Source: Sternotherus odoratus
Lineage: Eukaryota; Chordata; Testudines; Kinosternidae
Assembly (NCBI GenBank): GCA_032164245.1
Contig: JAVMKO010000036.1
Location: forward strand, 496,001 to 560,000
DNA length: 64,000 nucleotides
Direction of reading: 5' to 3'
The stretch's first letter is position 1, and every line of letters begins with the position of its first letter. A model generated the notes under the pieces. It searched no databases, was not told the origin of the DNA, and saw only the letters and a program-made list of their open reading frames with translations. This document shows positions 22,186 to 33,700 of this stretch, in pieces. Made by a program: the position numbers and the translations under genes.

Positions 22186-22801
22186 CTTGTCTCCCCAACA
22201 AGCTGGTCAAACACAGCCACTTGGTTATAGGGCTGTCCCAATTCCTCCTTGCTCCCTGTTGTCAAGCTGATGGCAGGTAACACACCCAAATCACCTTTCT
22301 GCTCTCCTTGTGTCCTGGCTAGGGTATCACTCTGATTAGACAGAGTTGCTACACCCTTTTCCAGCAACACACTAGCAGCAGGCAAAATACAAGCACCAGA
22401 ATCATCTGGTCTCTGGGATCTTGCTAAGACATTAACTGGATGTAACCTAGTTATAGAGCCTTCCTCCCCAGCAGACACAAACTTAGGACCATTCCCTTTC
22501 TGGGCTTAAGCGGAATTCAAAACCAACTCTGAAACAACTGCACTATTCTCAACCATCACAGGCTGAAAAGCACCTTCTGTTTGCTCCACAGACAAAGAAG
22601 ATCCAGAGACACATTCTCCTTCACTAGACACACAGCTTAGGATCTCCCTTCCCTTGTTCCAGCACACAGACCACTGCTTGGAGACTGAGGTAGCTTCCTC
22701 CATAGGCAAGTCAATACCCCTGACAGCCACAGGCCCACTCCCTACACTGTCCCACTTCTCCACACCGGACACAGGTAAGGCAGAGGGACACTTTTCTTTC
22801 A

Positions 22802-24250
22802 CTATCCTCGCCTGCTGCTTTTTCCAGGTTTATTTTTACAAGCTGTACCAGCCAAAACTATTTCACCCTTTCCTTCCTCAGTTAGGATTTCAACCTGCCC
22901 ATTCACTTTAACCTGCTCCAGAGAAACACTCTCCTGAACCAGGAGTTCTTTCTGTACAGTATCTAATTCCAGACTCACTTCTGCGACATTAGACAGACAT
23001 TCAGAAACTTCATTCCCAGGGAAACTGCTTCTCTGAACCGACAAAGTTTTAGAACAACCTTCCATAGGCACGACTTCAGGACTAATCCTCTCCTGTGCCC
23101 AGTCTTTGCCAGCTTGACTGAACATAGCTTTGATATCATTTCCAATCATAAGATCCTTAGGGATCGTATCCTTTACTCCCACAACCATGGTGCCCTCAAA
23201 TCCCTTCCACTTAAGGTGAATTTTAGCCAAAGGCACTCTGACAAAATACTCAGAAAAGGCTACAACAGTTACGTCCTCACCGGGACAGTAATCTTCCTCC
23301 CCTACCAGGCTTGCTTTAACCAAAGTAATGTCTGCTGCAGTATCCCTCCAAGCCGTGCACCGTACTCCATTAACCTCTGCACTGCTAATAAACTCTGCCT
23401 TATTGCTCCCATATTTAGCTTTAACATGAGTTCTAAGGTCACTTTCTTCAGAGACCACAGAAATAGCATTTGCACACAGGGCACCCTCACTGGACTCTGT
23501 GTGGCTTGCCAGTGAGTTTACAACCGTAGAATTAACATCTGCCCTGACACTTGGGCTTCCTTTCAGGATTGGGCAATTCGGTCTTGTGTGGCCAAGCACA
23601 CCGCATTGATAGCAAGTGATCTGTCTATCCTTGGTGGGAGAGTTCCTCCTGTCTGGACTTCCATGTGCCCCTTTAGAAGGGTCAGGATCAGACCTACCTC
23701 TGAACCCTTCCCTCCTCTTGAACTGGGGGGAATGGGTACTAGGTTTCCCCTGGGGTTTACACCCATCTCGAGCCCTGTTTTGGGTATGGGCATCTGCAAT
23801 CTCTGCAGCCCACAGGACTGACTCAGGTTCCCTGTCACACACAGCTGCTCTCACATGGTCTGGCACAATGTCTAAGAACTGCTCCAAAGTTATTAGATCC
23901 AGCAGGTTTTCAAAATTCCCATGTGCCTTTGCCCCCATAACCCACTTTTTAACAAAACCCATCAGTTTGTGAGCACATTCCACAAAAGTACAATCATTAG
24001 ACATTTTAAACTTCCTGAACTTAACCCTGTAAGACTCAGGAGTCACCCTGAACCGCCGTAACACAGCGTCTTTAAACTGCCCAGAGTCCAAGGCTTCCTC
24101 ATCCCCCAGTTCATTAAATACCTCCCTGGCCTTTCCAGACAGTTTGGTCATCAGGACAGGCATTCGCTGCTCATCAGGGATCCGATGCACCTTGCAGAGG
24201 CATTCAAAGGTCGACAAAACCCAAGAACTGACACCGCAGCCAGGAGTAGG
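22802..24250 (-). pseudogene. Retroelement gag and protease-like region
   Basis: The frame starts within gag, with no start codon. The first ~150 residues resemble the SCAN/capsid domain of Gmr1-type Ty3/gypsy elements. A single zinc knuckle CYQCGVLGHTRPNC lies near 23590. Next comes a retropepsin-like stretch, 'WRDTAADITLV' with Ala where active enzymes have Gly, and 'GNDI' further on. The frame ends at a stop at 22802. Coding-like sequence continues in another frame to 22506 and then across a TAA toward 22190, so at least one frameshift and one stop are present. It is a decayed copy without activity. Confidence 0.8.
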
Positions 24251-24340
24251 GGGATAGGGGTTTTGTTAAGAGCAGGTGGAGTGGGGGGGGGGGCAGCGAG
24301 CTGGGGGGGGGGTAGAGTCTCTGAGGGGAGGGGGCTGCTT

Positions 24341-27300
24341 CTAGGCGTCCTCGGGGGGGAGCTGGCTGAGGGCTTGGAGGTCATTGAGGAAGCCCTTGGG
24401 GGTGAGGATGTGAGTGGAACCTGGGGGAGAGAGAGGGTTGGCAGCGGTGGGCACAGTGGGGCGGGCATGAGGCTGGCATCACCATCTCCCCCATCCTTGC
24501 AGCGGGACTCTGCTCTAGTGCGGGGGGGAGGGGCTGTCTCCTACCACCCCCTCCCCCCCGGCACCGCACCCCTCGTGCCGCTGGACCCTGCACAGCCGGG
24601 CAGGAATCCAGGCGCTGACAGCGTTCCTCACCCTTGGGTGTGTGCAGGGGGGGTCAGATCCCTAGGGGTGTTACTGGGGGTATCTGACTGGGCCCCCACA
24701 CATGGTCCCTGGGCAATGAGAGGCCTGGGGAGCCAGCAGATCAGGTGGCTAGATACAGGCCATGTGGGGCTGCGGGCAGGTGGGGAAGCACCAGGCCCCC
24801 GGGTGTGGGAGGACAGAGGGTAGCATGGGCGCCCTGTGGGTGCTGGGCAGGACGTTCTAGGGTCTCCCCCACCCAGGGGGTCCCGACTGTCCCTGACTCG
24901 GGCGTTTCACCCGCCCTTCCCCCCAGGACGCGCCCCACTCACCGATCAGCACCTCCCACTTGCCCTCGGTGGCCCGGGTCACCTCGTAGGCGCAGCGCAT
25001 CTCGGACATGGCCACCCCGCCCAGCACGAAGATGATGAGGCGCCCGCCTGTCTGGGGCTCGGCCTCTGGCTTCTCCTTGTGCCACTGCCGGAAGCGGGGA
25101 CTGGGGGGAGAGGGGGCAGTGTGGATACCAGGGGCTCGCTGAGGGAATGCCAGGCGGGGGGGTGGGCACTGCCGGCAGTGGGGGCTGGGGGGAGAGGGGG
25201 CAGTGTGGATACCAGGGGCTCGCTGAGGGAATGCCAGGCGGGGGGTGGGCACTGTCCGCAGTGGGGGTTGGGGGGAGAGGGGGCAGTGTGGATACCAGGG
25301 GCTCGCCGAGGGAATGCCAGGCGGGGGGGTGGGCACTGCCGGCAGTGGGGGCTGGGGTGAGAGGGGGCAGTGTGGATACCAGGGGCTCGCTGAGGGAATG
25401 CCAGGCGGGGGGTGGGCACTGCCGGCAGTGGGGGCTGGGGTGAGAGGGGGCAGTGTGGATACCAGGGGCTCGCTGAGGGAATGCCAGGCGGGGGGGTGGG
25501 CACTGTCGGCAGTGGGGGCTGGGGTGAGAGGGGGCAGTGTGGATACCAGGGGCGCGCTGAGGGAATGCCAGGCGGGGGGGTGGGCACTGCCGGCAGTGGG
25601 GGCTGGGGTGAGAGGGGGCAGTGTGGATTCCAGGGGCGCGCTGAGGGAATGCCAGGCGGGGGGGTGGGCACTGCCGGCAGTGGGGGCTGGGGGGAGAGTG
25701 GGCAGTGTGGATACCAGGGGTCGCTGAGGGAATGCCAGGCGGAGGGGTGGGCACTGCCGGCAGTGGGGGCTGGGTGGGGGAGGGGGCAGTTCGCATACCA
25801 GGGGTCGCTGAGGGAATGCCAGGCGGAGGGGCAGGGCCTGGAGGAGGCCAGGGACAGGCCCTGCCCAAGGGAGTGGGACAGGAGTCCCAAAGCAGGCGGG
25901 AGGGAGGAGGGGAGGGTGCCCCTGCCCTGGGCGGGGGGTGCTGTCTAAAGCTCGGCCAGCCCCTTTCCTCCATTCCAGGTCCTGGTGCTAAGGTGCGGGG
26001 GGCTTGGTGAGGGGTCGAGGGCTCCAGGCTCTTGGGCAGCCCCTCCCCCGGCGAGCAGGGTCCTGGCCACACGCTCCCAGGCACAGATTCTCTTACACCC
26101 TGGGGGGGGGGGGGTGTCAGGGCTCTGCCCCCCACAGCCCAGCCAGGCTCAGCCTTACCTGACAGCGGCCTGGGTGCTGGTGGAGGGACCCGGGTCCGAC
26201 CCGGAGGGGCCAGCGGCCTGGGTGCTGGTGGATGGGCCCGGGTCCGACGCGGAGGGGCCAGCGGCCTGGGTGCTGGAGGGGCCCGGGTCTGACGTGGAGG
26301 GGCCAGCGGCCTGGGGGCAGCCTGGGTCTGGCATGAAGGGCCACAGCTCCTCCTCCAGTCTGCCCTCAACGACGTCCTGGGGGGCCAGAGGGGGGCAGGT
26401 CAGCAGGGGCCAAGCAGCAGGAACCTTGGACCTGGTGGCCAAGTCAGGCCCGGTTGGGGGGGGGGGGGAGGCTGGGGCGGCTCCTCACAGAATGATTGAC
26501 AGTCCCTGGGGGGAGCAGCCTGGGGCCCCTTTCCAGGGTGGGGCATGGGGAGCCAGCAAAGAGCGCACTGACTCCCCCAGTGATGTCCCCCTATCTCCCC
26601 CATCCCCCTCAGCTGCTCAGTGCCCTGCTGTGAACTCCCCACCCACCCACTGTTATGAGGAGGGCAGAGATCTCCTGCAGCCCGATCCAGGGCCCCTCAC
26701 TTGTGGGGGGAGGCAAGGGGCTGCCCTCAGGGCCCCCTCCCTGCTGCGGGCAGATCCAGGCTGTGACGAAGTGGGAGTACTGTGTGTGTGTGCCTCAGTT
26801 TCCCCTATGCATTTCTTGGGCGTCTATGTGGAGGGAAAGGAATGTGTAGCTGATGCAAAGCCAAGCCAAGGTGAAGCTGTAACCTGACCCCAAGTGGGGG
26901 AGGGAGGTCAGCTGAACCTGTTGGAGGGAGGTCAGGTGATATCTGAAGCCCGGGAAACCAGACAAGGGACAAAGGAGAGCAGGGAGGGGCTAGAGGGGGT
27001 TGAGTCAGTCTGGGTCTAGCTGGGAAGGGGGAGAGCAGCCAACTCGCTCTCTAGCCCCAAGATGGATCCAGTGGAGGGCTCATGCTCGCTCGCTGCATGG
27101 TCTGTGTTAGACCAGATGGAAGTCATCGAATGAACCGGGGGAGAACCGGAAGCCCAGAATCTGGGTCTCACCTCCTAGTACCCCAGAAAGGCCTGACTGA
27201 GGGGCCCTGTTGAGACTGAGAAGCTGTGAGTTGGATGGTGTTCCTGACATCTCAAATAAACCGTCTACTATGCTGGCTGGCTGAGAGTCACGTTTGACTG

Positions 27301-27666
27301 TGGATTTGGGGTGCAGAACCCATGGGCTCCCCCAGGACCCCGCCCAGGCGGGCTTGCTGGGGGAAGCACACGGAGGGGCAGAAGGTGCTGAATGCTCCGA
27401 GGTCAGACCCAGGAAGGTGGAAGTGGGGACCCCTGAAGCTCCTGGCCTGGGAAACAGGCTGTGTACGGAGAAGGGGCCCTTCACCCGGAGTCCGGTCTGG
27501 CTTCCTAGGGAGCGGTTCCAGACCATCGCCCGGGCGCTCCGTGACACAGGCCCTGCCTCTTGCCCCATGAGGTGTGTCCCAGCCGCGCAGGGGGCCCAGG
27601 CCCTATACCTCCGAATGCCACATGACAGGGGCTAAACTTGGATAGAGACGCTGCCGGGCTGCGTGT

Positions 27667-27714
<48 letters not shown>

Positions 27715-30700
27715 GTGTGGGTGTGGATGTGTGGGTGGGTGTGGGTGTGGGGGGGGTGGGTGTGTGTGTGTGTGGGTGGGTGGGTGGGTGGGTGGGTGTG
27801 GGTGGGTGTGTAGGTGGGTGGGTGGGTGGGTGTGGGTGTGTGTGTGGGTGTGGGTGGGTGGGTGTGTGTGTGTGGGGGGGTGGTTGGTTGGGTGTGTATA
27901 TGTGTGTGTGTGTGTGTGGGTGTGTGTGTGTGTGCCCCAAACTCCCACAGCAGGAACCATCCCAGCGCTGGAGCAGGGGCCTGGGAGCCTGTGATGTGCC
28001 AGGGAGGTTGAAGGCGATGAAGTGTGCCCCACCCTTTGAGGAGTGCCTCAGGCAGCGTGGAAGGGGTGGGGACTGGGGGGAAGGGGTGGGGACTGGGGGA
28101 AGGGGTGGGGTTGGGGGAAGGGGTGGGGACTGTGGGAAGGGGTCGGGACTGGGGGGAAGGGGTGGGGACTGGGGGGAAGAGGGTGGGGTTGGGGGAAGGG
28201 GTGGGGACTGGGGGAAGGGGTGGGGACTGGGGGAAGGGGTGGGGACTGGGGGAAGGAGTGGGGACTGGGGGGAAGGGGGTGGGGTTGGGGGAAGGGGTGG
28301 GGACTGTGTGGAAGGGGTCGGGACTGGGGGGAAGGGGTGGGGACTGGGGAAGGGGGTGGGGTTGGGGGAAGGGGTGGGAACTGGGGGGAAGGGGGTGGGA
28401 ACTGGGGGAAGGGGTGGGGTTGGGGGAAGGGGTGGGGACTGGGGGGAAGGGGTGGGGACTGGGGGGAAGGGGTGTCTCATCCCGAGCACACTGCATCCCC
28501 CGGGCTGCCTGAGCCGGACGCCGCGGGCCAGGCGCTGCTGCGGGGTAGAGCCCTGCACGGCTGTATCTGCAGCCGATCCGCTAGCCGCAGAAATGGTGCG
28601 CGGATGTGCAGGGCTCTACCCATGGCTGACCCCAAACCAGCCCCTCCCCCTTGGGCCCAGCCTGCCAGGTGTGACCCCCCCCCCAGGCCAGGAAGCAGAC
28701 GGCCCGGTACCTCCATGACGTCCTTGAGAACGGGGGTCCAGCGGGAGAGCTGGTAGGTGGACTCCAGCCGCACCTTCCTCTCGGGTGGCAGCTGCCCGCT
28801 CTGGGGGAGGAAGGGAGAGGGGGTGAGAGGCAGCAGGGAGGGGGTGCGGGGTGGGAAGGGGGGCAGACAGGGAGAGCGCGGCCTACCTGAGTCGCTCCAG
28901 CCGGGTTGGCAGGGGAGAGGCAGAGAAAAGAAGAGAATGGATCACTGAGTGAGAGAGAGAGAGAGAGAGAGAGAGACTGATGGGAGAACAGAGCCGCTTC
29001 CCCCCATTCCCCGCATGGCCACCCCACGCAGTGGTCACCAGCCCCAGCTCCCTGGCGATCCGTGGTCCTGCCCCCAGGGTCCTCTGCAGGGGCAGAAGAA
29101 GTCACCCCAGAGGGGGAGTAACTCGAGGGTCACCCTCATATGGGGAGGGCGTCACCCCACTGTACAGGGGCAGAGGCCACCGCTGTGCTGGAAGTAGGTC
29201 ACTGTCATAGGGGGCACCCCCGGGATGGCCTGGGCTCCCCTGTGCATGACGGTCCAGCGGGAGAGCTGGTGGGTGGACTCCAGACGCACCTTCATCTTGG
29301 GCGGTAGCTGCCCGCCCGGGGGGAGGCAGAAAGGGACGCCCAGGAGCTCCATGTTGCGGAAGATGTTCTCCTGCTCCTGGAGGTTGGCAGACTGGATCAG
29401 CCGGCGGAAGTTCTCCTCGCTCACATCTGCACAGGGAGAGACGTCAGCACTAGCACCCCCGGGACGCACCCGCAGCCCCAGGAGTCCTAGTTCCCCCATC
29501 AAACCCTGAGATCCTGTTCTTCCCACTGGGATTAAGAGCTGGGGGTAAATCCAGGAGTCCTGGCTCCCAGCCTCCCTTGAACCCACTAGCCCCCCCCCCC
29601 CCCCCGAGCTGGTGGTAGAACCCAGGAGTCCTGGCTCCCGCCCCCTCTCTAACTCACTAGACTCCACTGCCCTCCCAGAGCCTGAGGATAGAACCCAGGA
29701 GTCCTGGCTCCCACCCCCTCTAACTCACTAGACTCCACTGCCCTCCCAGAGCCTGAGGATAGAACCCAGGAGTCCTGGCTCCCACCCCCTCTCTAACTCA
29801 CTAGACTCCACTGCCCTCCCAGAAATGAGGGTAGAACCCAGGAGTCCTGGCTCCCCCCCCCCCCAACTCACTAGACTCCACTGCCCTCCCAGAGCCTGAG
29901 GGTAGAACCCAGGAGTCCTGGCTCCCCCCCGCCCCCTAACTCACTAGACTCCACTGCTCTCCCAGAGCCTGAGGGTAGAACCCAGGAGTCCTGGCTCCCA
30001 CCACCCGCTGTAGCCCAGGGAGAAAAGGGGCCAGGTCCGCCCCCAGGGGGCAGTGCGGAGCGTGGGCAGGGCACTGGCTGGCACCGGGAGGAGGGCAGAG
30101 GGGAGACGGGGCTGTAGAGCCTGGCTGGGGGGGGGGGTGCCTGTCTGAGCAGTGCTGTTCCCCCCACAGCCCCACAGGTCTGGGCCCCACCCCAGGAGCG
30201 GCCCGGCAGCAGCAGCTCCCCCAGTGCTGCCCCCTGCAGGCCTGTGGCGTTACCGTTCTTCAGGAGGTAGAGGAGGAGGATGCGGATCCTGTCGTAGGCC
30301 TGCACGCTGGGGTCCAGCAGGACGGGCATGATGCTCTTCATGGGGTCCTCGATCTTCTTCCCGTCCCCGTCCGTCCCCATGACCAGGTCCTGGGGGGGGG
30401 GGGCAAGGCGCACACACAAGGCCAGGTCAGGCCGCTCCACTTCCTCCCACCCCCGCAGCGGGATGGGAGACGCGACGGCCGCACGACCCACAGCTCGCCT
30501 ACCCCCTGTGCCAGGTCCCCTCCTCCCTGAGGTCATCTCCCCCGGGGTGAGGAATGGGCTCCCAGGGAGTAATCCGGGCCCCATGTCCCCCTTCTGCACC
30601 CCCGGTGCTGCATGGGGGGGACTGGCCCTGGCTCCAGCGAGCCTGGGGATCTGAGACCCCTCTCTCCGGGCCTAGTCCATGAGCCAGACTCTGCCCCCCA

Positions 30701-33700
30701 GCCAGGCTCTGCCCACAGACCCACCTGCTCCACAGTGCACAGCTTCTCCACCGTCCCCTGGAAGTGCTGCATGCACTGCTCGGCCAGGCTGACGTGCTTG
30801 GAGTACTGCGGGAGAGACCAGGGCATGGGAGGAGTTTACTGCATCACCGGCTGGTCCAGAGCACCTGCGCCCCCCGCCCCCAAGGAGGGCCAGAGGGGCA
30901 GCCCTAATCAGCTGTATAAGCTGAGTCTATAGGGATTGTTTTGCCCAGCACTGATGTGCAGCCACTTCTGGGGTGGAGCAGGGCAGCTGGAGGGGAGGAT
31001 CAGGAGGGAGCAACTTCCAAAACAGCCCCTGGCTTCTCTGTTAGTCACCACGAGGTTGGGGGCTTGGAGACCAGCAGATGTCGGGATACCTGTGGCCAGG
31101 AGCTTTCTGCTGGCACGGGGCCCAGTGGCACCAGGAGTGGCTCCAACGGGCTGGTTTGGAAGCCCGAGACCCTCTCCCATGAGCTGCAGCAGCAAGGCAC
31201 GGGCGCTACCCGAGGGCTGCCATTGCTGGGGCTGACGGGGCAGCTCTGGGCACTGACGGGCAGCACCTGGGGGGAAAATGGCTCTGCCCGATGGGACAGG
31301 TCAGCAGCTCTCAGCAGGCAGTCAAGGGGAGTGTCCCAGAGTGCCCTGCCCCCCAGAGAGTCCCTCACCAGCCCCACAGAGCACCCTGCCCCCATCAGCC
31401 CCACTGAATGCCCTGCTTCCCACCCACCAACAGCCCCACCCGGTTACCTTGTTCAGCTCGCTGACGTACTGGGGCAGCTCCTTCACGATCTCGGACAGCT
31501 CCTTGAGGTTGACCTGGAGGGAGGCTGTGGTGAGATCCCGTCCCGGCACACGGAGCCCCCCCTGCAGGGCAGAGGCCTCCCCCGGGGACAGCCGCAGCAG
31601 GCTGGGGTGGGTCGCTCAGTTTGGGTTAGAGCTGCTCTTCCAGGCCAGCTGGAACGAGCCGGGAGCCCTGCAACCCGAGCGCCCCTTGAGGTGTAAAGCG
31701 GCAGTGGGCTGGGGAGATGCCAGCATTGGCGCCCTGCGTGGCCCCGATCCTGCTGTCTGACCCGCCCCTTGGGCCTCTGCCCTCCCCGACCGTGGGGAGC
31801 TCCAGAGCTCTGGCTGGGGTAGGGGACTCCACATACACCTCTTAGCCCTTTACAGGCAAACCCCGGGAGCAATGGGACAGCCCCCCACCCTCGCCAGCCC
31901 CTCCTGGGGCAGCAGGGCAGCCTCCCCTCCCCATCAGTGGCAGTGGGATGGGTCCCCCCCATCCCTCTGGCATGGACTCCCCAATCGCTCCCCCCCCCCA
32001 GCCCCCGCCGCACCTCTTTCGGGGTCAGCCTCTTCCTCTCACAGAAGGCGTGCAGCAGCTCCGGCACCTTCCTCCTGCAGGGAAAGGGGTCAGGCCAGAG
32101 CCAGGCAGTGCCTTGGAGGTAGGGGGAGTCCCTGCCCCATGGGCACCAGGGTTCTCTGCCCCGAGAGCCTCCGATGGGGCAGGCGCGGGCTCTTCACAAG
32201 TTACCCCAAGGCAGAGAGTTCAGTGCCCCTCTGGGGGCTCCTGGTGCTCTGCTGGGTGGGGTAGGGGTCTGGGGGCAGTGGCAGGCCTAGCAGGAGGTCG
32301 GTGAGGGACTCACTCAAGGGGGCTGTGAAGTGCGTGGGGAGACCCTGGGATCGGGAGAAAAGCGTGTCCAGGGGATCCCCGAGAGGAGATACAGACAGTT
32401 GCTCTGGACCGGAGCGCTCGGGGGTCCTTCGGGGAGAGCGGCTGGGTCCAGAGGGTCTCAGCACTCAGAGAGGGGAACGTGTCTGACGGACGAGCCCCAG
32501 CGGGGTGGGAGGGGGCGGGGGAGTCCCGGCAGTGAGCAGGAGAGGGATGTATCCAAGGGGGAGTGGGCAGGGAAGCGGAGGGGTGTGTCCGAGGGGGGCC
32601 CAGCGTGGGGAGGGGTGTGTCTGAAGGGGAGGATGGGGGAAGTCCCAGCATTGGAAAAGGTGTGTCAATGGGGTGGGCTGTCCTGGCACTGGGTGGGAGA
32701 GGTGTGTCGGGGGGGGGTCCTGGGAGTGGGTGGGGGACTGTACCAAAGTGGGAGTAGGGGGTCCCAGCACTGGGCAGGGAGGGGAAAGGTGTGCCGAAGG
32801 GGGCGGGTAGTGGGTCCTGGCACTAAGTTGGGTGGGGCAGAGGGGTGTGTCTGGGGGGGATGGGCTCTGACTCTGAGTGGGGCACGGAGGGGATGTCCGG
32901 GGGGATGGGCGGGGCACGGAGGGGCATGTCGGGGGGGATGGGCGGGGCACGGAGGGGATGTCCGGGGGGATGGGCGGGGCACGGAAGGGCGTGTCGGGGG
33001 GATGGGCGGGGCACGGAGGGGCATGTCGGGGCAGGGCTGAGCGCACTCACTCGGAGACGTCCGCGATGTGCATGTGACGTAGCTGCACCCAGAGTTCGTC
33101 CTCTTCGTCCAGCAGCGCCTCTTTCTCCCACGTGCCGCTGTCGCCCGTCGTCTCGTACCTGCGGGGGAAGGGAGACGGGGTTAGGCTGCGGTACCCTTCC
33201 CCCGAGCGTGGGGGCTGCGGGGCAGTGCAGGTGCCCGGGTCACATCCCCCCCAGCCTGCCCCAGGAGGTGTGGGGGGCGCCCCCGGCTGGCAGCCAGGCC
33301 CTACTTGTAGGTGTCGCTGTCGATGCTCAGCAGGTCATAGGCCATGGCCTGGTACGTGAGCTCGTGCAGCAGGGGGGACACCAGGTCGAAGCCCCGGTCG
33401 ACGATCAGGAGCTGGGTGCGGGCTCTGTCGGGACCCTGGGGAGAAGGAGAGAGACCCGTCACCCCTGCTCCTGGCCTGGCTTACACCACACAATCCAATG
33501 GGCTCTGGTGGCCTGAAACTTCACCCCCCCCCCATCCCCAATCCCAGGGGGAAGCCAAGAGACACCCCCCAAGCTAGCTGGGACGTCCCCTGGGGTTCCA
33601 CCCTGACCAGCAGGGAGAGCTCCCCACCCAGATCCACTGCAACGCCCCCTGCAGGGACGGGCCCCCTGCCCCTCATGCAAATAGCAATGCCCCCCTCCCC

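Larger units (their letters stand above)
19062..24260 (-). mobile_element. 5'-truncated Ty3/gypsy-like provirus
   Basis: Minus-strand order: truncated gag at about 24260, protease-like segment, long spacer frame, second open frame, a G-rich tract (GTTGGGGG) that can serve as polypurine tract, then the 3' LTR. No 5' LTR exists, because the homology stops at about 24260, only 80 bp from the STXBP2 stop codon. I see no reverse transcriptase, RNase H or integrase motif, so it is non-autonomous or internally deleted. Two plus-strand solo LTRs (20154-20625, 21691-22185) were inserted later. Its 3' end abuts the RNASEH2A fragment. Confidence 0.85.

Noticed and set aside
22110..22478. Independent minus gene of about 120 codons
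   Set aside because: It is provirus spacer sequence running into the antisense of the nested LTR.
24946..25830. CRISPR-like regular repeats
   Set aside because: Units are contiguous tandem copies without unique spacers, in a vertebrate intron.
24939..26369. A 476-codon minus frame
   Set aside because: It runs through an intronic 84-bp repeat and reads the STXBP2 exons in the wrong frame; the true coding frame is spliced.
27603..28756. Long His/Thr/Pro and Gly/Trp/Glu-rich frames
   Set aside because: They are translations of (GT)n and ggggaagggg repeats.
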